From contig OX336344.1 of the NCBI GenBank assembly GCA_946902875.1, positions 17,195,791 to 17,259,790 of the forward strand: a stretch of DNA of 64,000 nt, given 5' to 3'. The position numbers and the translations under genes are program-made. Of the stretch, positions 11,401-23,300 are shown in pieces. Under the pieces are notes generated by a model. That model made no database searches. It saw only the letters and a list, made by a program, of their open reading frames with translations, and was not told where the DNA came from. The stretch is from Nematopogon swammerdamellus (Eukaryota; Arthropoda; Insecta; Lepidoptera; Adelidae). How positions within the stretch are numbered: position 1 is the stretch's first letter; every line of letters starts with the position of its first letter.

Positions 11401-11771
11401 CACCAGAGTGCGACCTGTACAGACAGGCGTACACCCGCGAGACCGTTCCCAGATCCTCGTGGACCCAAAGTACTGATAGCTCGGAGTCCTCAAGGCAGCG
11501 CAGGCGACGACAGCAAATATCTGCCCTGACAAACAAGCAAACCCCGGCTCGCGACCGGAAGGCTTCTTCCAGGGTGAAGCCGGGGTAGTGCAGGTCGATA
11601 TATTTGTGATTCCGTCAGGAAAAGCAAGGCCGGCTTCTTCGTCTCCAGGTGGTGATGGACGGCATTCAAATTGGTATGCAACCCCCGCACGTTGGTCGAG
11701 TCAACGCTAAATAGTGGTGTAAGGGTGTGCACCGCTGATTGAACCTTTTTTTCCTTTTTTTTCGCTGCCAT
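8402..11771 (-). mobile_element. Jockey-type LINE copy C, near-complete ORF2, split by an insertion
   Basis: Reading down the - strand: ORF2 start MAAKKKEKKVQSAVHTL (11771), endonuclease (VLLGDFNAHHEAW, SLLDLLLTTNPTGYK, SDHCLVW; 10730-11536), RT (VRAELFSLDVRKASGPDRIP; 9983-10417), then RT and C-terminal part 8460-9617 (CYADDSTAHGSY, SCLEYCSHLW). Frameshifts lie near 11560 and 10730. AT-rich DNA at 9618-9982 interrupts the RT. The 3' T-run is at 8398-8420. It is the longest copy in the window and the best reference for the family. Confidence 0.85.
9618..9982 (-). mobile_element. AT-rich insertion inside LINE copy C
   Basis: It breaks the sentence gccaattgccaag / attcac found intact in copy B (6660-6690). 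On the - strand it ends with aagatggaaatgaataaatg, an AATAAA-bearing LINE/SINE-like tail. Its other end is aaaattaaaataaa repeats. No coding frame is seen. Confidence 0.6.
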
Positions 11772-12320
11772 GATTTTTGTAAGAGGGAGGGAAAGAGCAT
11801 GAAAGGGTGGCTGTGGTGATTCACGGGCAAAGCGTGGACCCTAGCTTCATCGCTTATTACTCAGGTTAGTGTTGCGCCGACACGGAAGACGGAAAGGCCC
11901 CCGGTCCCCCCCGGAAGTGGCCGCCGGAACCCCTACTCCGGTCACCAACCGGCACGACGGACCACTCCGGGATTATGCGCCGGTTGACCGGGGCAGCCTC
12001 TCGCGTTGGTTAGACGCGATTGGGCTCCTGTACTACCCGGCGGGCGGCCAGCGGAATAACCGTTTAACCGGGTCTCCCTGTCAACCGTGTCGATGCGTCA
12101 CCTCTGAACAGCGAATCCGCGTCGGGATCACTGGCCTACTCCTCACCACAGCCAACCCCACCTGCTACTGGGTCCCCGGGAAGTACACCGGAACACAGCG
12201 AACTGTTATGCCGGTGTAATTGTTTCTCCCGGGGTGTGGTGGCGAACCCAGCCGATCCGAAGATCTCCCACACGCTGATTGCTGTTCATTTGGCACCACC
12301 CAGGAGGCACGTGTGACTTT
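11772..12320. other. GC-rich segment upstream of LINE copy C
   Basis: It may be the 5' region (ORF1 remnant) of copy C on the - strand, or part of a + strand element whose tail ends at 12485. A + frame (11869-12219) has no recognisable domain. Confidence 0.3.
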
Positions 12321-12484
12321 TATATCGGATTTCTATTATTAATAATTTTAATTTTAATAGGATTCATTTATTATGTTTCATATTATTTTATTTTCTAAAT
12401 AGAAAAATTTTAAAATGTGTGAATGTTAGTTTGTGACTTGTATAAGTTATACAAATAAATATTCTATTCTATTCTATTCTATCT
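12321..12484 (+). mobile_element. LINE 3' tail with (attct)n
   Basis: AT-rich 3'UTR-like sequence with aataaatattctattctatt at 12455-12484. A pentamer tail after AATAAA is typical of some non-LTR retrotransposons. No ORF of its own remains here. Confidence 0.45.
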
Positions 12485-12784
12485 TCAATGGTTACGTTAG
12501 GCGGCGCGGCGTAGGCACCTGCTTGGACGACGACGTCGAACTACACTCTGATGATATGTCGCGATCACTACGTAGTAGGTACATTGAGCCACGTCGAAAA
12601 CAGCAATTTACTTTACTTCGCGGTCGTGAACTGACACATTCGTCGCGGTAGTGAACTGAACTGAACTTATTTATTATTAGGCGTTCTGTTTCATAGAACG
12701 TAGACATGTTTGATTTTATTTTTAGAAAAAGAACTCTTATTTCCAATGAAATAAGACTCACTATAGGTCCCCAAAGGCAAACCA

Positions 12785-12925
12785 ACCACATAAATTGATT
12801 CCATTTTTGCAATATACCGTTTGTTTTTATTATAAATGCCAAAAAGAACCACATAAATTGGTTCCACTTTGCGATATACAGTTTGTTTTTATTATATAAT
12901 GCCAAAAAGAACCAGATATCTTGGC
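12785..12925. repeat. 64-bp direct repeat, 2-2.3 units
   Basis: ccacataaattg at 12785 and 12849, and a diverged copy at 12912, each followed by gtttgtttttattat and gccaaaaagaacca. Confidence 0.65.
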
Positions 12926-13197
12926 TCTGTTTTAATAAATACTTTTAGCGTACTTCATTAAAAACAAAAAAGTCCATCTCGCTTGGATCTTTTACGCAAA
13001 AAAAAAAATCTGACCAGTTAGCTAGTACCAAGTAGCATAATTCTTTTCTGCTGTTGCGATATACCTCAATTGGGCGGACGAATGTGTAGAAACCTATTAG
13101 TATATACCAAGTAGCCTGCCTGGGTCTTTTCTGCAAAAAATAGAGGGTTGATTAGCTCTCGATTGGTATATTTAACTCATTTTTAACCAATTTGTGG

Positions 13198-13786
13198 GTT
13201 GGTGCCTTTTGGCATTTATATGGTCAATTTTCTGAAGAAGTTGTGATACAAAATAGGTATTTTCAAATTTCTGCCTATTCGAAATCGAAATTTTCCTAGA
13301 TAATGTTGTATGTATACTCTTATTAATATATAATATCATATTCCGAAGGAATTTCGGACGGAGCAATTTTTCACAGCGAATTATTGCCGAAAATCTGTAA
13401 AGGTGTGATCGATATGGAAAATTTCCTAGATAATTGTCAAAAGCGATATATTTAAATAAATTAAGACATATAAAAAAATTTAAATTGACAGAGCAATTTT
13501 TCTGAAGAAGTTGTGATACAAAATAGATATTTTCAAATTTCTGCCTATTCGAAATCGAAATTTTCCTAGATAATGTTAATATATACTCTTATTAATATAT
13601 AATATCATATACCGAAGGAATTTCGGACGGAGCAATTTTTCATCAGCAGTTATAAGCGATTTTCATTTTTAGGCATTCATTCATTTTAATACCTAACTTC
13701 CAAACATCAAAAATCCTAGATAATTTGTCAAACGTATATTTTAAACACTACTCTATCACACTGCAAAGTTTCAGCGACAGAGGAAT
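13198..13786 (-). repeat. Right arm of the long inverted repeat
   Basis: It pairs with 2411-3095 in inverted orientation (agcgacagaggaatt outer end). It has one fewer internal unit, so the arms differ in length by about 90 bp. The two arms are the outermost structure recognised around the 2.4-13.8 kb TE nest. Confidence 0.6.
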
Positions 13787-13969
13787 TAGTCCGAAGAGCC
13801 CATACAAGGAATTTCCTCGTTTCCTGGACTATAAACGAACAAACGAATATCGAATTCCCTTGATTCACTTTCGGCTCTATGACGTCACAGCTGTCAGTGA
13901 GAGTAATCAGAATTGATCCTGAGCCACTCGTCTGTCTGTTGGTTGGTTTTTTGTTGGACCACGCCACGC

Positions 13970-13987
13970 ACGCACGCACGCACGCCC
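13970..13987. repeat. (gcac)n microsatellite
   Basis: Four and a half cacg units, in noncoding DNA upstream of the adaptor gene. Confidence 0.7.
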
Positions 13988-14340
13988 TAGTAGTATTATA
14001 TTCTTTGGTTGGCCCGCCTGTCTGACAGATATTTAGTTCGTTGTCCGCGTGTCGCCTTTTTTTTTTTCGTTCGTTCGCAAAGAATATAATACAGACGCCA
14101 CAGATAAATAAAACAGACGCACGCAAGAATTTACTCTTTGATTGACGCAAGATCACAGATTACCAATATCACAAACATTCGCGAGTTTTTAGTGGTGCTC
14201 ATCACAAATTCTTCAAACAAAAGCAGTAGATTAGCCTTTATTGGCGCAACTGCCCTCTCGCCCTTGCGCTACACTCTGTGCTAGTTCTGTAGCCGTCGCG
14301 TGCTGAAACGTCGCGGCCTACATAGCACCCACCGCCGCCG

Positions 14341-14384
14341 ATGGCAGAGAGCGGGCGCGGAGTGACCTGAGGATGTCGCCGTGA
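14341..14384 (+). promoter_or_regulatory. Two short upstream ORFs in the adaptor 5' leader
   Basis: An ATG at 14341 opens a nine-codon ORF ending at TGA 14368-14370. A second ATG at 14373 opens a three-codon ORF ending at 14384. Both lie just before the main ATG at 14399, if the transcript starts upstream of 14341. The leader DNA from about 14250 is GC-rich, like a promoter/5'UTR. uORFs this close commonly reduce initiation at the main start; that effect here is an inference. Confidence 0.5.
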
Positions 14385-14398
14385 GGTGTCGAGGAGGA

Positions 14399-17300
14399 AT
14401 GTGGGTGCTTGAATTGGCGCTGGCGGTGGCCGCACTGCTAGCGCTGGGCTGGGTGCTTTCGGCGTGCGTATGTGGCTGCAGAAACAACCACCAGAAGTGA
14501 GTTTCAACCTTACCTACAGCCCAATGATCTTATACTAAGCCCGGGTATACTCCATTGTAAAAGACTAATTTTAGTGAAATATTTTTTTACCGGAGACTCA
14601 TAGTTTCGGAGAAAAAAAAAATAAACAAATTTTCCATACAAAAAAAAAATTTTTTTTAAATGACCAAAACGTTTATATTGAATAGAAATGTATGCAAAAA
14701 TGACTTGGGCCGCCTCAGCATTAGGTTAGGGTTAGTAGTCAGTACTATTTTATGTGTGCCTATTTCCAAAATGTGTAATATTGTAAAGCCATTTGAACTG
14801 CTATAAATAATGCCTCTTTGACAAAGCTTTAAGTTTAGTGGAAACGTTCATAAAAAAATTAAAAGTACTATTTTTGTATAAAAAGTTTACAAGCCTATTG
14901 GAGCTTACAAATTATCTCGCTCTTTATAATAATTAACCAAGTGTATTTCTTTCCCACTTCAAAAATTACCCATAAACCCAAGATATTTTGTTGTGGGGTG
15001 GGACCTGCTCCTACAAATGGCCTCTCAAAGTTTTTCCCAATTTTTATGAACAAAAATGGTACACAGTAAAGTCATACCGTAATTTCACCGAACATCCACG
15101 GGCATCGTCAGCACCTGCGGCTGGGTTGAACGTTGCCATGGGGATGCGATGGAAAGTGTCACTTGAAAAAGTTATGGTGAGACTTGCTCTAGCTCCAGTG
15201 TTGACAGTAAATGAATTTCAACAGAAGTGAGTTGGTCGGAACGGCCGGTGTGGTCAAGCTCCGCTTTGACGAGGAAGTTCCGTCTCCCGCGCCGACCACG
15301 CCCGCGTCTGTCAAGCGGTTCGTTGCTCCACAGCATGCCCTAATCAAGTAGACGATAGTTTAGTAATCCTTAACAAAATAACACAAAAAGCATTTCAGCG
15401 ACCTATCGTAGCGCTTCGAACATTCCCCACGACGAAGACCTGCCCTTGTCTTTTTCATATTGATGGAGACGGATCTTCACCAGGTCTTCGCCCGTGCATT
15501 TGTAGCTCTCATGAGGGATGTGAGAGAGGCAACGCGGGTGGTCGTTGGAAACGCACCTCTAGTAACCTTAATATAAAGTCTCAATTGATCAATTGGCGGT
15601 TGTAGTTTTCTTCAGACTGGTGCGAGATTGCTGCCGTTTGCAAATATATATTTTGCTATGAAAAATTGCACCGATATAAAATAATGCATGGTTTTTCACT
15701 GCAAAATATTAGCAGCAGATGCAAATATCACACTAGTCTGAAAGATAACTAAGGTTTTTATTTTATTTATTCTTATTTATTCTATGTTCTAACAGCCTGT
15801 AGAAGACGTTGAGTTGGTTAAAATTATTCAAACAACATTTGGTTTCCCCTAACTCATGTTAACAAAATGTTTAAACCATCTTTTTAATTGTCTGTAGCAT
15901 AGGTAACTAACATCTATTATTACTTAACAAAGTGTTTACATTAATCTTTTGATTAACTATAAAAATGAAAAAAAGACAGGTAGCTGAAAATATGTTATCC
16001 AAAAATAGTACAACTATTTCGATAAAGATAACTATTTATCCTTTCAGTTCGGGCATATCTTTTCTAATATCTGAGATTAGAAACGGCCAATGAACACACA
16101 AGATTTTCTAGGTAGCGGCATAATTACTTAATCATTTATCTTATTTAGCATTGAGATCGATTTTACAAAGAACAATCACGGAAATTGTAAATTACATCAT
16201 TGGAATTGAAATAAAGTTATGACTCATTGTGTCATCTTGACAAATTTGTGACTCATTGTGACAAAATTGTTAATGGATGTATCCAAGTAATATTTTTTTT
16301 ATTGCTATTGTTTACCCGAGTATTTGGTAGTGATTATTAGATATTCGTTTATATTACTGCTGATTGTGAGGAGATGCGGTTTCTGTTGGTGAGTTATTGC
16401 CACAGGTGCTTGCTTTTAGTCATGTATTTGTCAGCCTCGGTAACTCAGTGGTGCGATCGGTTGACTGTCGTTCGTGATTATAAGCACACCTGGGCGCAGT
16501 CAGAACTTGGATGGGTGACAGCTTGACCTTTGTAGGCTGACAGTGGTCCAGATTCCACTTAAAACCGTAGTTCCCTTCCCTTTTTACCTTACTAGGTGGC
16601 CTGTCAGGCCTGTAGGTTTAGCCTAGCGTTATTTTTAAACTTTTTTAATGCATTGAAAATAATGAATGAATTATGTCGTAATCGAAATTTGCAATAATAG
16701 CTAAAGGTAAATGTAAACTTCCACCAAAAACATTGATCAAATATTTCATTTCTTTGTCAAACAGTCATTGATCAAACATTTGTTTACAAACAATTTTTAC
16801 TAATCTTCATCATATAAGCGAACGAAGATGCTGCATTTTAGTACAGGCGTGACATGTAACAAAGAGATAAACTTACAATATAAGGTAGGCAGGTTACAGG
16901 ACCATAGTGTGACTCAGTTTGAACATGTCATCCATCACTCAATAGGGAAAATATGTAGGAAATAGGGAAAGTATATTTTAGCTTGTTGCACTCAGCCAAC
17001 TGGATTAAGTAGATGTAGATATATATATCGAATTGAGAGTTAAATTAATGTTGGGCGCTACGAGGCCACAGACAGTTACACTCACACACAGACAGACGGA
17101 GGCTTCAAACTTATAAAACCCTTTCTCTTGAGAGGGTTTAAAATAAATAAATTAACTGATTTAACAGCTTCTTTATCACAATAAAATAATTGATGTGAAT
17201 TGATTTCAATATATGTTTCGTTCTGAAAAACTTTAGGACTAAACACGGAATACAAAAAAAAAAAAAAATCACATTTTGTCCCTAATTGTGAAAATAGCAT

Positions 17301-20300
17301 ACATACAGAATTTTGGTTCCAGGGTACTTACCTAGATATTTACTAACAAACAAAATAACGGTACTGGGTTTTTATTAATTAATTTTTCTCCAGTGAATTG
17401 GGCTGGGTATACAGAGGGGCAACGCAGCTAGTGTATTGGGTACTGGATGGGGGAGTCGGCGGAGATGGATGAAATTTATTTTATATACTTAATATTAACT
17501 TTAGTTCAATTATAAAATGTGAAATACTTAGAATACATTTAAAATATTATTTCATTGTGTCAAAAGAGAGAAAAAATGTTTTTTTAATCCGGTTATCGTC
17601 CCCCCGAGACGTCCGTACGTTTATGTACATATAAAATTTATTGCAACATCACAACACTTATCCCACATTATTGACAGTACCTATTAATTGTTTGAATTAA
17701 TCACATTAATTCTCTTTATTGGCTCTAAATACAGGTTATCACCAATTTAATGTCAATTTCTAATTATAATCATAATTTATTGTGTGCAAAATTTACATTG
17801 ACGTCGATCTCCGGATCAGATAACTGTAATTAGTTTGATAACAAATGTTATATCAATATTTTAAATATACATGGACTTTTATGGACAATATTTTAATTAT
17901 ATAAGATAAGTTGAATTGAGTTCACATTATATATTATACCTTGTTTAATGAGACATTATAGGCAGAGCTGTTAAGGGCTGAAAAGTTTATACATTTTGAA
18001 CATATTAACATAAATATGCTTTTGTATTAGACAGTGGTCGCGCAAATCATCAAGACCAGTATAATAAAATGTACTCTGTAATCAAGGTAAAAGATAGACT
18101 GGAATTAATCACACTACTAGTGATGAGTCTGGCTTTGAGCATGATAAGCCTGCTTTTTGAGCGATATGGTTTCTTAGTGTCTTTGGTGTTCTCGTTGTGC
18201 AGGTATTTATATTACAGGTGTGAGGGTACACTTTTTCTGTTAATTTTTTTTTAATGTATGGACTGAAGTAGATCAAACAATTAACTGTATGGTGTTGTTT
18301 GACAGAGCGTCAACGCAGAACAGTCAGAGAAGCTTGCCGGAGATTCCTCAGCCGGTGGGACGGCACGACAGCGGGGATACGGCTTCAGATCTGATATACG
18401 CCACTGTCAATATAGATGAAGGTTTGATACTTGTTTTATCTTTATTTTTTTGGGACATGACATTGGTGACTGCATCTACACTACACCTAATTACAGACTT
18501 GTCAGCCAGAGTCAGTCAGAGCGTGTCCAGTGCTAGACATACGCTTCTCCAATATTCTACCAGTCCCTCGGCGGTACGGAACCACAGCTTTCTCCCGACG
18601 TACTTGATCTCGTCGTCCCACCGGGCAGGTGGTCTTCACGCACTCCGTTTTCCTGTTCACGGCCGTGGCTCTTTGGCTGACGTGCCCGGTCCACTGCCAC
18701 TTGAGCTTAGCCACCCGGTGACCAATATCGACCGCTTTGGTGCATCAGCGGATTGCCTCTTTACGCACCATATCACGTAGCGATATTCCCAGCATAACTC
18801 TCCTTTGCTTGCTGGGCACTTTTAACCTTTGGACAACAGCGACTGTTAGAGCCTTGCCGCTGTTATGAGAAGGAGGCACCTCTGACATAGCCGCATATAC
18901 CAGATTACATAAAAAAACAACATTGGTAAACACTTCAGTAATTATATTTATTTATTTATTTTTAAAACTGAAAGCTGACAGTTGGTGCGTGTGTCCAATT
19001 TTTTTTTCATTTATGAGTGCACTTGTATTTTTTTAAGTATTTTTGTTTTGTTTATTTAATTTTTTTGTCTAATTTGTTTTTTAAAGAATTAATTGCTATG
19101 TAACATGTTATATATGATGACTTACTCGCTCGAATCGGTGGCGCGTAAATCTGTTTTTTAAACCAATCTTCCTAACAGTACAACATGAAACTACTAGATG
19201 GCGCTATGCTACAAGTGGCGTCACTTCCTTAACGCATTTCCACTTCATTCACACAAATTAGTGCTCATACCGAGTGCTAAGATGTTACACGTTAATAAAT
19301 ATGTCAACCCTGAAATTAATTTGTTAAAGGTGCAACGAAAACGGAGCCGGTGCTCTCTACAAGCCGGGATCACTCCTACGAACATGCGTACGCCAAAGTA
19401 CAGAAAGAAAATCACATGTAAGGCTAACATATTTGATGCATGTTATTTAAAAATCTCTTAAGCAGGGTTGCCAGATGTCCGATTTGGACCGGACAGTCCA
19501 GCTTTTGAGGCTTGTGTCCGGTCTCCAAAATAACTAAAAACCGAACATTTTTAATACTAATCTAGCTAGGTCGACAGATGACCTAAAAAAGGTAGCCGGG
19601 AGTGGATGGATGAGAGAGCGGAAGACCGCGTGTGGTAACGTGCCTTGGGAGAGGCCTATGTCCAGCAGTGGACCGATACAGGCTGATGATGATGAATACT
19701 AATCTTACCGTCTTATTTGAATTTGCAATCAGTTCGATCAATTCAAACCTTTTATTTATTACTCTATCTCCCGTTAATTTTCAACAGTAAAGGTTATGAA
19801 ACATTTTGTACTTTGCTTGTAAAAAATCAAAGTGTCTCCCATTCATTTTTTTTAACTAAACATTTGTACCTGAAACAACCAAACGTCCTTTGATGAAAAA
19901 TGTCTGGTTTTTTCAACTGAACCATCTTGTAACCCTGCTCTTAAGATACAGCATCAATATGATCGTTGCGAAGGTATAACTACTGTGTGTTAATTTCCAG
20001 GAAAACGGAATATACTATTCTGTGCTGTATTTTAAATTTAGAACAATTTATTTAATAGGTTAACCTATCTGTGGTACCATTACGTATTTTACCAAAATAC
20101 ACATTCCAGATCTATTGCTCTCGCAAAGACGAATATCTTAGCTTGGATGCTCTATGATGAATATAATATAAATGTTTTTTATTTGTTCTTAACTACTTTG
20201 CTATGAAATAATCAAAGTTGTTGCATGTAATGTTGCATGTGTTATGTGAAATGGAGAAAAATAAATGTTTTCACTTTCTTTCTTTTTGCTTATTTCTTTC

Positions 20301-23300
20301 TAACCTGCTTTCCTTCTTATTTTCTTTCCTTTTTAAGGCTCCGTATCCATACTGAAACCTATTAGCCTACGCCATCTATCTATCTGTCTGTCCGTCTGTC
20401 CGTCCGAGGGCTGTATCTTTTGAACCGTAATAGGTGGTTGAAATTTTCACAGAATTTGTGTTGTTATAGTGGATATCCTATAATTAAAAAAGCATAAAGT
20501 AAAAAAATTAAGGGTCCCCATACAAGAAACATGTTTTTTCAATAGTTTTTTTGTTTGTTTTTGCTCTATCGTAGAAACCGTACCACATACAAGCGTTAAA
20601 CTTGATGTGATTATAGTGCAAAACTCTAAAATAAAACAACCAATAATAAAAACTGGAAAAATTACTTGGTGGCACGGAACCCTCAGTCTGCGCGAGTCCG
20701 ACTCGCACTGGCCGATTTTTTCCTTCTTTTAGGTCATTCTTTAGGTCTTTCTATACAAAATGTTATATCACAATAAATATAACCCCCAATCTCTCACGAG
20801 TAGACCATAACGAAACTTAACAATCGAATTTCATCAGAATTCGACTCAGTACATGTGATGCCAGAATAACCTCATGAATGTGTAGGTATATTTTATCCAG
20901 GCAAGCAGATGTGCCGGCGGAGCAGGCTGGCGGCGCCGATGTTGCCATTATAGAACCGGAGCCCCCGTCGCAGGCTGCCCTAGGTGAGTGCCCCCCATAT
21001 TATTTATTAAAACACAGCATTGTTAGAAAATTATCCAGCGGCTTCAAAATCAAATCAAATCAAAATATGTTTATTGCCTTTTAAAATTTTGCAAAAAGTA
21101 CAACTTAACACCGTAGCCGTTCTCCTACAGCCAACCTTTGGGTTATCATATGAGTGTGGAGTGGCAGAGAACAGATAAGAATGATGTAGGTAGACAATTT
21201 CAACAAATTATACAACATAAATATAAATAAATAGATAAAAATATATAAATACATACAAATATACAAGAATAAAATATACAGAGAAAACGAACATTAGACT
21301 CTAATCCATAAATAGCGAGTAATTTATTGGTATTGGTATTCTGGTATTGGTAAATGGTATTCTTAAAAGCCTAGCCCACGCACCGTGGTTCATAACCACC
21401 ATGGAAATACGCCAGCTTCTCGAAATGCCGACCGTCTGCGAGGAATTAGCTTCTGTCACAAAAACCTATAAACAAAGGCTCATGCATGAAACACCCCGAC
21501 CAGCTGGCAGGGTAGCTTACTACACTCCTGTATGAGAAAGGGTTCAAGAGACGAGACATCCTGGAGTTGTGACGAGAAGTCCAATATCCCAGCTATATCG
21601 AGGTGTCTTCGATGGAGGGTGCACTCATCCAGTCTTGACCACACCACACACCTTCTTATAAACTGATCACCAGGGATCGGAATAGGTATTATATAAATAC
21701 TAAATGTTGCCTAAAAGACATAATATCGAGTGGTTAAATAAAACCACCTCTTCCGGGAAATCCGGAATTTGAAAAATATTTCCTGGGAGTGATATACTTA
21801 CTAACTTTTGACGCTTGTAACATGCTGTAATGTATGAATTACCTTATTTTAAAACCAAAAAAATATTTTGAAAAAGAAAGTATTGGAATTCTTAATAAGG
21901 TATTCGTACTAACTGTGATTTAGGATAGGGATATTGACAATTCTTTTGATGCTATTATACCTTGTAATTGTAATTTTATTGTATTTATTGTCAGTCAGTC
22001 AGTCAGTCAGCGTGTAAGCGTCCACTGCTGGACATACGCCTCTCCAATTTTCCTCCAGTCCTCCCGGCTTTCAGCGGTACGGAACCACTGCTTTCCGCCG
22101 ACGTACTTGATATCGTCGTCCCACCTGGCGGGTGGTCTTCCCACACTCCGTTTTCCTGTCCACGGCCGCCAGTGTAGGACACGGTTACTCCAGCGGTCGT
22201 CGTCTCTTCGGCTGACGTGCCCAGCCCATTGCCACATGAGCTTAGCCACCCGGTATCCAATATCGACTACTTTGGTGCGTCGGCGGATTGCCTCGTTACG
22301 CACCATATCACGTAGCGTTATTCCCAGCATGGCTCGCTCCATTGCTCGCTGGGCAACTTTCAACCTTTGGACAACACCGACCGTCAGCGTCCACGTTTCA
22401 CACCCGTACGTCATAACTGGGAGGACACACTGGTCATATATACGGGTTTTTAAATTTTGCGGAAGATCAGACCTCAGGGCGAATTTTAACTTTCCGAAGA
22501 CATCCCAACCCAGTTGAATTCGTCTCTCGACCTCCTTTAGCAGACCTTGTCTACCAAGCCGCAGAATTTGACCGATTTATTGTATCTTAAAATATTTCAT
22601 TGGCAAGTTTATTGACGCTACATTAAATAATTAACGCTAAATTAAGTAGATAGTATTAGGTAAGTGTAGGTAGTAGTAGTCTATAAGCAAATTATAGCTT
22701 AAATTGTTTTTGTCTTTTATCTGGTTCTGTACAGCCCTTGTCATTGTTTTTATTGTTTTTAATTGTGTTTCACTGTTACATTTCACACTATAGTTGCCAT
22801 TCGAAAGAACGAATTCAAGTGCAAAATTTATTTGCCTACGAATGATAATAAAAAAACCTAAACCTAAACTATATCACTACCAGGAAATATTTTTCTAATT
22901 CCGGAATTCCCAGAAGAGGTGGTTCTCGTCAACATTAGCTATTTATACTCTACCTATTCTAATCCCTGCTGATCATCGCAGATAGTTAATATAAAAAATA
23001 AAATTGTTGGAAAATGAAATATGATCTCTTTAGTTAGTCACGCCAAAATTAGAAAAAAACCCCGCCATGGCTTAGGCATTTATCCTCCCAACGTTAGCCC
23101 GTCACTGACCACACGCATTATTATGCAGGATTTACATTTGATAACAACATGTTAGAATTGTATGCAACCATTAATCATAATATATTATGTAATTTCCTTG
23201 TGTAAGCTGGAACTGGTAGAAACAAAAGATTATGAGGACAAAAGAAAGGTAACAATGGAGAAATACATAAAAATGTGTTTGTATAAAACCATGTTGTAAA

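Larger units (their letters stand above)
14497..18305 (+). other. Adaptor intron 1 (3.8 kb)
   Basis: Mostly AT-rich DNA. It holds the ttaggttagggtta repeat (about 14724), a coding-like patch (15230-15590) and one SINE (16430). No further exon fits: exon 1 (phase 2) joins exon 2 directly. Confidence 0.6.

Noticed and set aside
18289..18780. 163-codon ORF covering adaptor exon 2
   Set aside because: Only its first part is the exon. The rest reads antisense through an RTE fragment past a good splice donor at 18422.
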